Part shown: positions 9,728 to 17,946 of the stretch, piece by piece
Layout: each line of letters begins with the position of its first letter
How positions within the stretch are numbered: position 1 is the first letter of the stretch
NCBI GenBank assembly: GCA_016927755.1
Contig: JAFGLZ010000241.1
Location: 62,001 to 126,000, forward strand
Direction of reading: 5' to 3'
Origin: Phycisphaerae bacterium
Lineage (GTDB): Bacteria; Planctomycetota; Phycisphaerae; UBA1845; JAFGLZ01
DNA length: 64,000 nucleotides
Notes under the pieces: model-generated
Seen by the model: only the letters and a program-made list of their open reading frames with translations
What the model was told of the DNA's origin: nothing
Databases searched by the model: none
Position numbers and translations under genes: made by a program

Positions 9728-9751
9728 TCCGCTTCGCCCCCGGTTGGGGCG
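9712..9751. terminator. Overlapping hairpins between convergent genes
   Basis: GGGGGCGAAG and CTTCGCCCCC form a perfect 10-bp inverted repeat around the permease stop codon. An alternative stem CGCCCC/GGGGCG at 9735-9751 overlaps its right arm. There is no T-tract, so this is a terminator-like structure rather than a classic intrinsic terminator. It sits between convergent stops at 9727 and 9762 and could serve both strands. Confidence 0.5.
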
Positions 9752-9761
9752 CGGCATTCCC

Positions 9762-12572
9762 TTAGCGACGGCGCCGCCTGCGCCGTTTCATGCCTCCCAT
9801 CAGGCAGCACGTGATCAGCAGCAAGATGGACGGCGGCGCGGCGCCGCAACACGCGGCCGACGGCACTTCCTGTCCCGTTGTGTCCGAGGGATCCTTGTTG
9901 GGATTGGCACCGGCACCGGCGGGACCGTCCGTGATCACGGGCTTGACGTCGCTGCGATCGGTGGTGAACTCGAGCGTTTCGGTCTGACCCTCGGCGATCG
10001 TGCTCGAGTAGTCGTACAGGTCGAAGGTGCCTTGGGCGCCGTTGTCGATCCAGATCTGGACGCGGTAGCTGCCGGAGCCCACGCCGGTGACGATCAGCTT
10101 GAAGGTCTCGGTCATCTGGTCAAAGGGGACGATGATCTGCTCTTCGAGGAAGACGCGATCATTCGGGTCGTTGGAGCGTGTCATGGGCGTGTTGGGCGCG
10201 ATGTAGACGCCGCCCGGCACCTCCCAGACGCTTCCGCCGCCCTTGACGGGCTCGACGTCATCGGTCTCGGTGATGGTTCGCAGGTCGAGCGGGTTCAGCG
10301 GGCCGGCCGCTCCGAGCCGTCGTCCTTGTGCGTCGACGTAGAGCGTCGTCACCGGCGAGTGCAGGACGATGTGCAGGTTGGTGCCGTTGTTGATGATGTT
10401 CTGCGCCTCGCTGGTGTCCCGCGCCCAGCGCTTGTACAACTGCCACAGCCCCGAGTCCACGGGGTCGCCGGTACCGTTCGGGTCCAGGTCGTACATGTCC
10501 TTGTTGAGCTGGCCGGTCGCGTAGTACGTCTTCATCTCCAGATAGGTGCTGACGACCGAGCCGTTCTGGAAGTAGAAGCCGGGGTATCCGGTGTCCGTGA
10601 CCGGCACGTTGCCGTTCCGCATGTCGTAGTACAGGTCGAACCAGTGCCACGTGCCGGCGTACCAGACCTGACACGCGGCGTGCTGGGTCCAAGTCGGACT
10701 GCCGCCGAAGATGCCTTGGGCATGTCGGAGGGCGTTGTTGACCTCTCGTGCGGGCAGTCCGATCGTCCTGGCGAACGAGCCCATGAGCTGCGCCTGACCG
10801 ACTGAGGACATCGGGGGCAGCTGCGCGCCGTTCTTGAGCCAGGTCGACGCCGTGGTGGTCCGAGATACCGCGCCATCCTGCTGGCTGGTCAACTTGGACG
10901 CGAGATACTTGGCGAGGTTCTCGACCGCGACGCTCGGATTATCCGGGGTATTGGCGTCGTCGCCCTCGCCGCGGATCGCCTTTAGCGCGACGTACCGGAC
11001 GTGCGTGCTTTTGTAGTACGGCACGGGATCGCTGCCGAGCGCATCGGCCATGTTCGGGTCGGTGCTTCCGTAGCGGTAATAGTTCGCCTCGTCGCCGGAC
11101 GGCGCCGGATCGCCCGTCAGTTGTCCGGCCTGGGCGGCGTAGTTGGGGAACTCAATCGCCTTCCCGTTGAGCGTTCCGAACAGTTGAAGGAGTCGCTGCT
11201 CGCCGTTGTGCTTGTACTCGGCGTCGAAGAAGCGATGATTCGCCAGGTTGATCTTACCGGGGAGGTACGCAACGACCTTGGTATAGATCTGCTGATGGTC
11301 CTCGTCGGCGACCTTTGCCTTGGCGAGTACGTCAATTTCACCCGTAACGTCCGCGCGAATCACGCCGTTGACAAGCGTCTCCGACTGATTCAGCCCTACC
11401 TCCATCTCGAGCGAATCGGCGGTGAAGAACTGCTGCGGTGACAGGACGAGCGTGATCTTCTCGTCAAGGTGCTTGATGAACTTGAAGCGGAAGCTCAGTT
11501 GCTCCCCGGGATTAATCTGATCCTCCGACTCCTCGAGCGAGACACTGACCAGCGTGATGACCTTCACCCCGCTGACGGTCTCGGTCGCCAGACCTGCCGT
11601 CACGTCCTCGGGCGTGCCGGACTGGCTGCAGGTTCCCTCGGCGCCCAAGGCGAACGTCGCCGTGGTTTCCTCCTTCATCTTGTATTCGTACTCGATCTCG
11701 GCGGAGGTCCCGGCAGGCAGGCTCGCGACGGACGCGGGGCTGGGCCCGCTGACGATCTCGACGCTGTTGTCCGGCGCGATGATCCGAGGCACGTTCTGGC
11801 CGTAGGCGAGCGGCTTGACGTCGGTCAGCTCGTATTGCCCGTTGTTGATCAGCTTCAGCTTCAGGGTGAAGGGCTCGTCGACCGCGACGTCGTCGGGCTC
11901 GGCAAGCAGCTCTGCCTTGAGCGATGGCCCGCCCTTGAGGGCGACGTTGGTAACCGCCGCGTCCGTCCAGCCGAGGTAGCCGATGTTTCCCGAATAGGTG
12001 GCATAGATCTTCTTCCATTTGTCCCAGGCGTACATCGGGAAGTCGGTGCTGTTCGGATCCCTCACCTTCAGCTTCACGGTGAAGGTGGTTCCCGCGCCGA
12101 AGCGAGGCGGCGCGGCAGCGGGGGGCGGTACGGCGCTTGGAGTGCTGCCGGCGGGGGCGGTATGCGGCGGCGGGGCCTCCCACGTAATCGAGTTCGTGTC
12201 GGGGGTGACGTTCGGGCCCGCCGCGCTGGAGTAGTAGTCCACGACGTCAACGGCATCGTTGAGTTGGGTCCAGTCGATGGTCACGCGATCGGTGCCGGAT
12301 GCCTTGTAGATACCTGCGTCTACCCACGTCCAGGAGGGAGCTCCGACGCCGCCTTCCTGGGCGGTTGCCGTGATGACGAAGGTGTCGCCCGGCCTGATCT
12401 CGCTCGTGTCTGAAGAGACCTGGCCCCAGACCTCGCCCCACCACTCGGCGTCGTCGTCGCTGGGCCGGGGGTCTAACGCCGACGCCGGGGCGGCAAGACT
12501 CACCGCGATGAGAATGGTCGCAAGTTCGCGGGGGCCTCGACGGGATCGTGGGGTCACTGTGATAGAGATCAT
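9762..12572 (-). CDS. Exported transglutaminase-like protein with C-terminal Cys/TM/poly-Arg tail
   Basis: I choose the ATG at 12572 because AAGGAG lies 6 bases upstream; the track start at 12596 is less supported. 936 residues: a signal peptide ending ...AAPASA, a beta-rich N-terminal half with Ig-like domains, then a transglutaminase-like region around residues 540-660. There GLPAR and the WTQHAAC...WHWFDLYYD strand pair hold the expected His and Asp. The position normally occupied by the catalytic Cys reads VGQAQ, so the Cys seems replaced by Gly. The tail ACCGAAPPS, a hydrophobic stretch and seven Arg resembles a MYXO-/PEP-CTERM-like sorting signal. Likely a surface-anchored, possibly non-catalytic protein. 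Confidence 0.7.
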   Translation of the reverse strand: MISITVTPRSRRGPRELATILIAVSLAAPASALDPRPSDDDAEWWGEVWGQVSSDTSEIRPGDTFVITATAQEGGVGAPSWTWVDAGIYKASGTDRVTIDWTQLNDAVDVVDYYSSAAGPNVTPDTNSITWEAPPPHTAPAGSTPSAVPPPAAAPPRFGAGTTFTVKLKVRDPNSTDFPMYAWDKWKKIYATYSGNIGYLGWTDAAVTNVALKGGPSLKAELLAEPDDVAVDEPFTLKLKLINNGQYELTDVKPLAYGQNVPRIIAPDNSVEIVSGPSPASVASLPAGTSAEIEYEYKMKEETTATFALGAEGTCSQSGTPEDVTAGLATETVSGVKVITLVSVSLEESEDQINPGEQLSFRFKFIKHLDEKITLVLSPQQFFTADSLEMEVGLNQSETLVNGVIRADVTGEIDVLAKAKVADEDHQQIYTKVVAYLPGKINLANHRFFDAEYKHNGEQRLLQLFGTLNGKAIEFPNYAAQAGQLTGDPAPSGDEANYYRYGSTDPNMADALGSDPVPYYKSTHVRYVALKAIRGEGDDANTPDNPSVAVENLAKYLASKLTSQQDGAVSRTTTASTWLKNGAQLPPMSSVGQAQLMGSFARTIGLPAREVNNALRHAQGIFGGSPTWTQHAACQVWYAGTWHWFDLYYDMRNGNVPVTDTGYPGFYFQNGSVVSTYLEMKTYYATGQLNKDMYDLDPNGTGDPVDSGLWQLYKRWARDTSEAQNIINNGTNLHIVLHSPVTTLYVDAQGRRLGAAGPLNPLDLRTITETDDVEPVKGGGSVWEVPGGVYIAPNTPMTRSNDPNDRVFLEEQIIVPFDQMTETFKLIVTGVGSGSYRVQIWIDNGAQGTFDLYDYSSTIAEGQTETLEFTTDRSDVKPVITDGPAGAGANPNKDPSDTTGQEVPSAACCGAAPPSILLLITCCLMGGMKRRRRRRR

Positions 12573-13234
12573 CGAATGCTCCTTCATGGTGGACAACGGA
12601 GGTTAGGATTTCACTGGTGGACATCGGTTCGCGTGCAAAGGTTTGTGACATCTTCGGGAAATGAACAGGGAAACCCCGTCGCACGCTGCCGCTGGGGACA
12701 GTCCGTTGCTGAAAGGGGTCGTGTTGCCGTCTGGGGGTCTCGGCTCGAATCGCTCTTCCCCCTAAGCCATCGAGTAGAGCCTGAAAGGCTGCCTTTCCTC
12801 GGGATTCGCGAGGGGTTGCCTCCCAACCGGAGTCCCGAATGCCCGGACCCCTGAGCTTCTCGGGCACAGCCTTCCATAGGAGGTACTAATCCAAAAGTAG
12901 CAAAGACACATATTCATGTCAAGCACATCTTGTTCCTTTCTTCTTGCAGACGAGCACTTTGCGGCGGAAGAGGGGCCCGGCTGTGGAGGAATGGTGCGTT
13001 TGCGCTTCCGGTTCGTGTTACGGGCGCGGGAGAGCGTCGTTGCGACGGTCCGAGCCGGAATCTGCAACCGGCGATTCGGTTTCCGCGCGGAGCCCTGTTG
13101 ATTCCTGTTCGCGGATGTCGATTCCTGTCGGCTTGCCCGGCGCGGGATTTGCGGACGGTGCATGACCTGCTAACCTGCCGCAGGACACCTACCAAGTTCC
13201 TCGGTATCGCGCAATTCTGGTGTAAGGAGAACGA
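12573..13234. other. Divergent intergenic region between two exported-protein genes
   Basis: About 660 bases without a convincing gene. It contains a nested dyad near 12799-12838 (listed separately), an AT-richer patch at about 12885-12950, and the ribosome site of the downstream lipoprotein gene (AAGGAG before 13235). ORFs in the track here have no start signal, no domain and no codon pattern that I can support. Confidence 0.5.
12783..12860. other. Unassigned structured element (nested hairpins)
   Basis: Outer stem TCGGGA (12799-12804) pairs with TCCCGA (12833-12838), enclosing GGTTG-CCTCC-CAACC (12814-12828). Further complementarity lies on both sides (CCCGA...TCGGG to the right). On the minus strand it falls in the leader of the transglutaminase-like gene. 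I compared it by eye with GEMM (c-di-GMP) and cobalamin riboswitch signatures and found no convincing match, so no class is assigned. Confidence 0.35.
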
Positions 13235-14563
13235 ATGATGCTGTTGCGACTCGCTCAAATGGGAACACTGTTGCTGGCCGTGGCTACCTTCGGTTGTCAG
13301 GGGCCGAAGTGGACGATCCAGCAGTCGGTCACGCCGGATCCGGTGCAGTACGGTGCCGAGTACACTGCCACGTGTAAGGTGGGGGGGGACCTGAAGAAGG
13401 TCGACCATGTGAAGGTCCAGATCCAGGGGGCGCCGGGCGAGGAGGCCGTAGTCCTGCGTGATGACGGGAAGCAGGGCGACCAGAAGGCGGGCGACGGGGT
13501 GTTTACGCTGACGGAGAAGCCTCCAGTGGAAGCGGTGCGGGGCAAGTACGATCTGGAGTTCATCGCGTGTGACGCCGAGGGCAATCCCGTCATGGTGCCC
13601 TCGTTCAGGGTTCTCGATGAGAAGGGGGAGGTGCTGAAGGAGGTCGGGGCCCCGGCGGAGAAGGGGAAAGAGTCCGCGATGCTGCCGCTGTCGACGATGT
13701 GCAGCATCATGCTGGAGAAGTGGGAAGTCCAGGTCGTGGTGAGCCCGAATCCCCTCCTGATCGGCAAGAAGTTCAAGGCGACGTGCAAGGTTAGCGGCGA
13801 TTTGTCGAAGGTGGGCAGCGTGAGTGCGGTACCCGTCGTCGCCTCGGAGGGTGTGGATCTGCACGATGACGGTCAGAACGGTGACGAGACGGCCGGTGAC
13901 GGCGTCTTCACGATCGCAGGGGTGTTGCCTGACGTTATCGAGGCCGAGGATTATGACATCGAGTTCATCGTGTACGACAAGCAGAACGAGATGATCTCGG
14001 TGCCGTATTTCGCGGTCTTGGACAAGAGCGGCGCGGTCGTCAAGGAAGTCACGGCCAAGGCGGAAGCAGGCAAGGCGGCCAAGGCGGTCGATCTCGTGGC
14101 ACCGATCACGGTGACGGCCAAGCGGCCTGCGCCGGAGAAGAAGGTCGCCAAGTGGAGCGTCCAGTACAGCGCCAAGCCGGATCCGATCAAGATCGGCAAG
14201 AAGTTCGAGGTTCGCTGTAAGTTGACGGGCGACTTGTCGAAGATCGGCTGGGTCAGCGCGGTGCCGATCGTGGCGCCCGAGTTCAGCATGGAGCTGAAGG
14301 ACGACGGCAAGGCGGGTGACGCAAAGGCGGGCGACGGCATCTTCACGATCGTCAGTACGCCTCCAGGCGAGGCCGAACCAGGCCAGTACGAGATCGAGTG
14401 CATTGTGTACGACAAGAACGGCGATCCGCTGCAGGTGCCGAGCTTCACGATCCTGGACAAGGACGGCAAGACGGTGCTGAAGGAGATCTTGCCGAAGTCT
14501 GAGGGCGGGAAGAAGGCGGCGACGGTCGAGGCCTCTTCAATCATTACGGTCAATCTGGAATAG
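13235..14563 (+). CDS. Probable lipoprotein with three tandem Ig-like domains
   Basis: 442 residues. A short hydrophobic leader ends in ATFGC (Cys21), an imperfect lipobox. Three repeats of about 140 residues follow (roughly 25-163, 164-305, 306-442). Each opens with KW.(V/I)Q and P.P, has a DDG..GD..AGDGVFT-type acidic loop in the middle and ends with (V/L)DK.G..(V/L)KE. The acidic loop resembles that of choice-of-anchor X/Ig-like domains and could bind a metal (inference). Start ATG has AAGGAG 7 bases upstream. Repeat 3 is nearly the same as the single domain of the next gene. Exported, function unknown. Confidence 0.75.
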   Translation: MMLLRLAQMGTLLLAVATFGCQGPKWTIQQSVTPDPVQYGAEYTATCKVGGDLKKVDHVKVQIQGAPGEEAVVLRDDGKQGDQKAGDGVFTLTEKPPVEAVRGKYDLEFIACDAEGNPVMVPSFRVLDEKGEVLKEVGAPAEKGKESAMLPLSTMCSIMLEKWEVQVVVSPNPLLIGKKFKATCKVSGDLSKVGSVSAVPVVASEGVDLHDDGQNGDETAGDGVFTIAGVLPDVIEAEDYDIEFIVYDKQNEMISVPYFAVLDKSGAVVKEVTAKAEAGKAAKAVDLVAPITVTAKRPAPEKKVAKWSVQYSAKPDPIKIGKKFEVRCKLTGDLSKIGWVSAVPIVAPEFSMELKDDGKAGDAKAGDGIFTIVSTPPGEAEPGQYEIECIVYDKNGDPLQVPSFTILDKDGKTVLKEILPKSEGGKKAATVEASSIITVNLE

Positions 14564-14786
14564 GCGCGTACCGGTTCGGCGCGTCGGGGTTGAGGCGCTC
14601 GGAGATGAGATCGGGCTCCCGCCCCTGTCGCGGCGGGTCCGTGGCTTGGGGTTCAGGCGTTGTCCTTGCGGGCGCTTCGGGTTTGGATTTGACGTGAGGG
14701 GCGAAGTGGGCTACCTTGCACGTCCTGTCTATCCGCGAACGTGGGATTTCGCGGGCACGTTCTAGCTGAAGTGAGGAGAGATACTG

Positions 14787-15269
14787 ATGTTAGCAAAGCT
14801 AAGTCGAGTGGGAGTGTTGTTGGTGGCGTTGGCGGCCTTCGGTTGTGAGCAGCCCGTGAAGTGGACGATCCAGCAGAAGATCGATCCGGATCCGGTGAAG
14901 ATCGGCAAGCCGTTCACGGCCTCGTGCAAGGTTACTGGCGAGTTAGAGAAGGTCGGCTGGGTCAGTTCGGTGCCTATCGTGGCTCCTGAGTTCACGATGG
15001 AGTTGAAGGACGACGGCAAGGAAGGCGACGCCAAGGCCGGCGACGGCGTTTACAGCGTCAAGGGAACCCCTCCCGGCGAGGCCGAGCCCGGCATGTATGA
15101 GATCGAGTTCGTGGTGTACGACAAGAACGGCGATCCGCTGCAGGTGCCGTGCTTCACCGTCCTCGACAAGGACGGCAAGGTCGTGAAAGAGGTGACTCCG
15201 AAGGAAGAAGGCGGCAAAAAGGCAGCGACGGTGGAGTTTTCGTCGATCATTACCGTCAACCTCGAGTAG
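14787..15269 (+). CDS. Probable lipoprotein with one Ig-like domain, paralogue of the preceding gene
   Basis: 160 residues: leader with AAFGC (Cys20) as probable lipidation site, then one copy of the KW..Q / DDGKEGDAKAGDG / TVEFSSIITVNLE domain. Both ends match repeat 3 of the gene upstream. Nucleotide stretches of that repeat are also conserved, pointing to a fairly recent duplication. GAGGAG lies before the ATG. A 220-base gap separates the two genes, so separate transcription is possible. It is probably exported to the envelope. No enzymatic motif is visible; a binding or structural role is a guess. Confidence 0.75.
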   Translation: MLAKLSRVGVLLVALAAFGCEQPVKWTIQQKIDPDPVKIGKPFTASCKVTGELEKVGWVSSVPIVAPEFTMELKDDGKEGDAKAGDGVYSVKGTPPGEAEPGMYEIEFVVYDKNGDPLQVPCFTVLDKDGKVVKEVTPKEEGGKKAATVEFSSIITVNLE

Positions 15270-15296
15270 GGCGGTGTTTTCCCTGAGTCGTGCCAG

Positions 15297-15330
15297 CGGC
15301 AGGACGGGCCGCCCGCGGCCCGCGCTGCCG
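15297..15330 (+). terminator. Terminator-like hairpin before purH
   Basis: CGGCAG/CTGCCG outer stem and GGGCCG/CGGCCC inner stem, separated by a 3-base internal loop, with tetraloop CCCG. The hairpin is very stable by base composition. No T-run follows. It lies between the lipoprotein stop at 15269 and purH. Confidence 0.55.
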
Positions 15331-15376
15331 GTATGGATAGGATTTAGATCGTACTTGTGGTGGGAGTCTTTGTTGC

Positions 15377-17026
15377 ATGGGCAGTGTGAGGCCAAAGACC
15401 GCGCTCATTAGCGTGTTTGACAAGACGGGCATCGCCGAGTTCGCCCGCAGCCTCTCTGAGGAGTTCGGCATTCGGATCATCAGTAGTGGGGGCACCGCCA
15501 AGGTCCTGGCCGAGGCGGGGATCGAGGTGCAGGACGTCAAGGATCTGACGGGGACGCCGGCGATGCTTGGGCATCGGGTGGTGACTCTGCATCCGAAGGT
15601 CCACGGCGGGATCCTGGCGATCCGGGACGACGCCGAGCACCAAGCGGACATGGGCACGTACGGCATCACGCCGATCGACGTGGTGGTCACGGGCCTGTAT
15701 CCGTTCGAGCAGGCGATCGCGAAGCCGGACTGTACGTTCGAGCAGGCGATCGAGATGATCGATATCGGCGGGCCGGCGCTGGTCCGCGCGGCTGCCAAGA
15801 ACCACAAGTACGTCGCCATTCTTACGCAGCGGGAGCATCAGCAGCTCGTTCTGGAGGAGCTGCGAAGAGAGGGTGGGATCAGTGATGCGACCCGCCTGTC
15901 GCTGGCGCGCCAGGCATTTGAGCTGACCTGCGGTTACGACACCGCGGTTAGCAGCTACTTCCAGAAGCAGGAGGGCCTGAAGTGGCCGGACGTGATGACA
16001 ATCGGCTGCCGCAAGGTCCATGAATGCAAGTACGGCGAGAATCCGCACCAGCCTGGGGCGGTCTACTCCCTGCCGCGGCACCAGAGCGAACCGTCGCTCG
16101 TTCGCGCGACGTTGCCGGGCGGGAACCCGATGTCGTTCAACAACTACGTGGACGCCGAGTCGGCGTTCCAGTACATGCGTGACCTGCATAGGCTCGGCGG
16201 CGGGAAGCCGTGCGTAAGCTGGATCAAGCACACCAACCCGTGTGGTGCGGCGATCGCGGACACGGCGGCGGAGGCGTACCGCCTGGCGTATCTCGGCGAT
16301 CCGATCGCCGCGGCGGGCGGCATCATCGCGATGAATTTCCCAATCACCGCCGAGATCGCCCGGATGGCGATGAACACGTACCAAAGCTGGGGCAAGGCGG
16401 CGGGGGCGGCGTTCTTCAAGCTGGACGTCTGGGTGGCGCCTTCGTTTGACGACGCCGCGCTCAAGATCATCACGACGCCCACTGAGAAGCGGAAGTGGGG
16501 GGCGAGCTGCCGACTGGTGGCGGTGGGCGACGTGAGCGGACCGGCCGACGAGACGGAGTTGGATGTCAAGAAGATCGCGGGGGGAATGCTGATTCAGGCC
16601 CGAGACCTTATCGGGCTGAACGAGCCGGACTGGAAGGTGGTTACGAAGCGCAAGCCCACCGAGGCGGAGATGGTGGGGCTGCGATTTGCGTGGTTGACGG
16701 CCAAGCACACCAAGAGCAATACGATCATCGTTGCGCGAGGTCAGAAGCTTCTGGGCACGGGCGCGGGTCAGATGTCGCGGGTGATGTCGGCCAAGATCGC
16801 GGTCGAGCTGGCGACGGAGCACGGTCACTTGGTCGAGGACAAGCAATTCGTTGCGGCCTCGGACGCGATGTTTCCGGTGCCGGACGGCCCGACGTGGCTG
16901 ATGGAGGCCGGGGCCACGGCCATCATTCAGCCGGGCGGGAGCAACCGAGACGCCGACGTCATCGCCGCTGCCGACGAACGGAATGTGGCGATGGTCCTGA
17001 CGGGCATGCGGCATTTCAAGCACTAG
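15377..17026 (+). CDS. purH: Bifunctional AICAR transformylase / IMP cyclohydrolase
   Basis: 549 residues, close to the usual 510-540. The N-terminal MGS-like IMP cyclohydrolase domain is clear (ALISVFDKTGI, SSGGTAK, TLHPKVHGGIL). The C-terminal AICAR formyltransferase domain has KYGENPHQPGA and WIKHTNPCG. It catalyses the last two steps of de novo purine synthesis in the cytoplasm, using 10-formyl-THF. It stands alone among pathway genes here; the esterase gene follows 31 bases later on the same strand and is probably only fortuitously linked. Confidence 0.97.
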   Translation: MGSVRPKTALISVFDKTGIAEFARSLSEEFGIRIISSGGTAKVLAEAGIEVQDVKDLTGTPAMLGHRVVTLHPKVHGGILAIRDDAEHQADMGTYGITPIDVVVTGLYPFEQAIAKPDCTFEQAIEMIDIGGPALVRAAAKNHKYVAILTQREHQQLVLEELRREGGISDATRLSLARQAFELTCGYDTAVSSYFQKQEGLKWPDVMTIGCRKVHECKYGENPHQPGAVYSLPRHQSEPSLVRATLPGGNPMSFNNYVDAESAFQYMRDLHRLGGGKPCVSWIKHTNPCGAAIADTAAEAYRLAYLGDPIAAAGGIIAMNFPITAEIARMAMNTYQSWGKAAGAAFFKLDVWVAPSFDDAALKIITTPTEKRKWGASCRLVAVGDVSGPADETELDVKKIAGGMLIQARDLIGLNEPDWKVVTKRKPTEAEMVGLRFAWLTAKHTKSNTIIVARGQKLLGTGAGQMSRVMSAKIAVELATEHGHLVEDKQFVAASDAMFPVPDGPTWLMEAGATAIIQPGGSNRDADVIAAADERNVAMVLTGMRHFKH

Positions 17027-17057
17027 CAGAGGCGCAGAGGGGCAAGGGAAGTCTGCG

Positions 17058-17918
17058 ATGCGTCTAGCGAAGCCGCAGACGCCACGTGTCGTTCTTGTCG
17101 GCCTCATCCTCTGCCTTAGCTACGATTCACTTCTCGCTGCCGAGCGATCCGGCAAGAGCTGGCCGGTCGGTGAGGTGCATTTCCGATCATGTGGCGACGG
17201 TGATTACGCCGCGTACGTGCCCAGGGGCATTCGGCGTCCGATTCGCGCCTTGGTGATTGTGCACGGTTCAATTGGGGAGAAGGAAACGGCGATCAACCTG
17301 GCGGAGAAGTTCATCAAGCGATGGACGGACGTTGCCGAGCGTGAAGGCGTCGTCCTCGTCGCCCCGGGGTTCGATCGGGCGAGGTTCGGGGGGTACCGAC
17401 AGCTCAAGGGCAAGCAGATTGGCGCCGACGAGTTCGTGTTTCGGATTCTCGAGCAGCTCGGGGGGGACCTGGGGGGTATGGACCGGCGGATGTATCTCTA
17501 TGGGCATTCGGCGGGTGGGCAGTGCGCGAATCGATTCGTCGTAACCCATCCGGAGAGAGTGTGTGCCGCAGTCATCAGCGCGGCGGGCAACTACGCGTAT
17601 CCGAACGACGCGGTCCGGTGGCCTTACGGACGCAAGGACAGCCCGAATCCACAAGGGTTCATCGAAGCCGCCACGCTTCCGGTGACCGTCGTCGTGGGAT
17701 CGAAGGACGTGGTGCCGGAGGGGATGGGCGGGAAGCTGCAGAAGGGCGAGAATCGCCTGGAGAGGGCCCGACACTGGGTCGAGAGCATGTGCGAGTTGGC
17801 GAGGAAGCACAGCAAGAGACCCCGGATTTCGCTCCACATCGTTGACGGGGTCGGGCACAATAGCAGCAAGTTGACACCAGCCTGTAAAGAGTCGCTGTTT
17901 ATGGGGCGAGGCCGTTGA
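17058..17918 (+). CDS. Secreted alpha/beta-hydrolase (PHB depolymerase/esterase-like)
   Basis: 286 residues. A signal peptide (residues 1-28, ending SLLAA) precedes an alpha/beta-hydrolase fold: strand and oxyanion turn ALVIVHGS, nucleophile elbow YGHSAGGQ, acid loop VVVGSKDVVPEG and terminal His in VDGVGHN. This order matches poly(3-hydroxybutyrate) depolymerase/feruloyl esterase-like proteins. Probably an extracytoplasmic esterase; the substrate is unknown. AAGGGAAG precedes the ATG. The nadC start follows 28 bases after the stop. Confidence 0.8.
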   Translation: MRLAKPQTPRVVLVGLILCLSYDSLLAAERSGKSWPVGEVHFRSCGDGDYAAYVPRGIRRPIRALVIVHGSIGEKETAINLAEKFIKRWTDVAEREGVVLVAPGFDRARFGGYRQLKGKQIGADEFVFRILEQLGGDLGGMDRRMYLYGHSAGGQCANRFVVTHPERVCAAVISAAGNYAYPNDAVRWPYGRKDSPNPQGFIEAATLPVTVVVGSKDVVPEGMGGKLQKGENRLERARHWVESMCELARKHSKRPRISLHIVDGVGHNSSKLTPACKESLFMGRGR

Positions 17919-17946
17919 GGCGGGCCGTCCCGTGCAGGGAGAATAC

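Noticed and set aside
11469-12413. Long plus-strand ORF opposite the transglutaminase-like gene
   Set aside because: High-GC antisense shadow; no motif and no ribosome site.
12247-12867. 206-aa minus-strand ORF upstream of the transglutaminase-like gene
   Set aside because: It overlaps the true start and signal peptide in another frame and has low-complexity Arg-rich composition.
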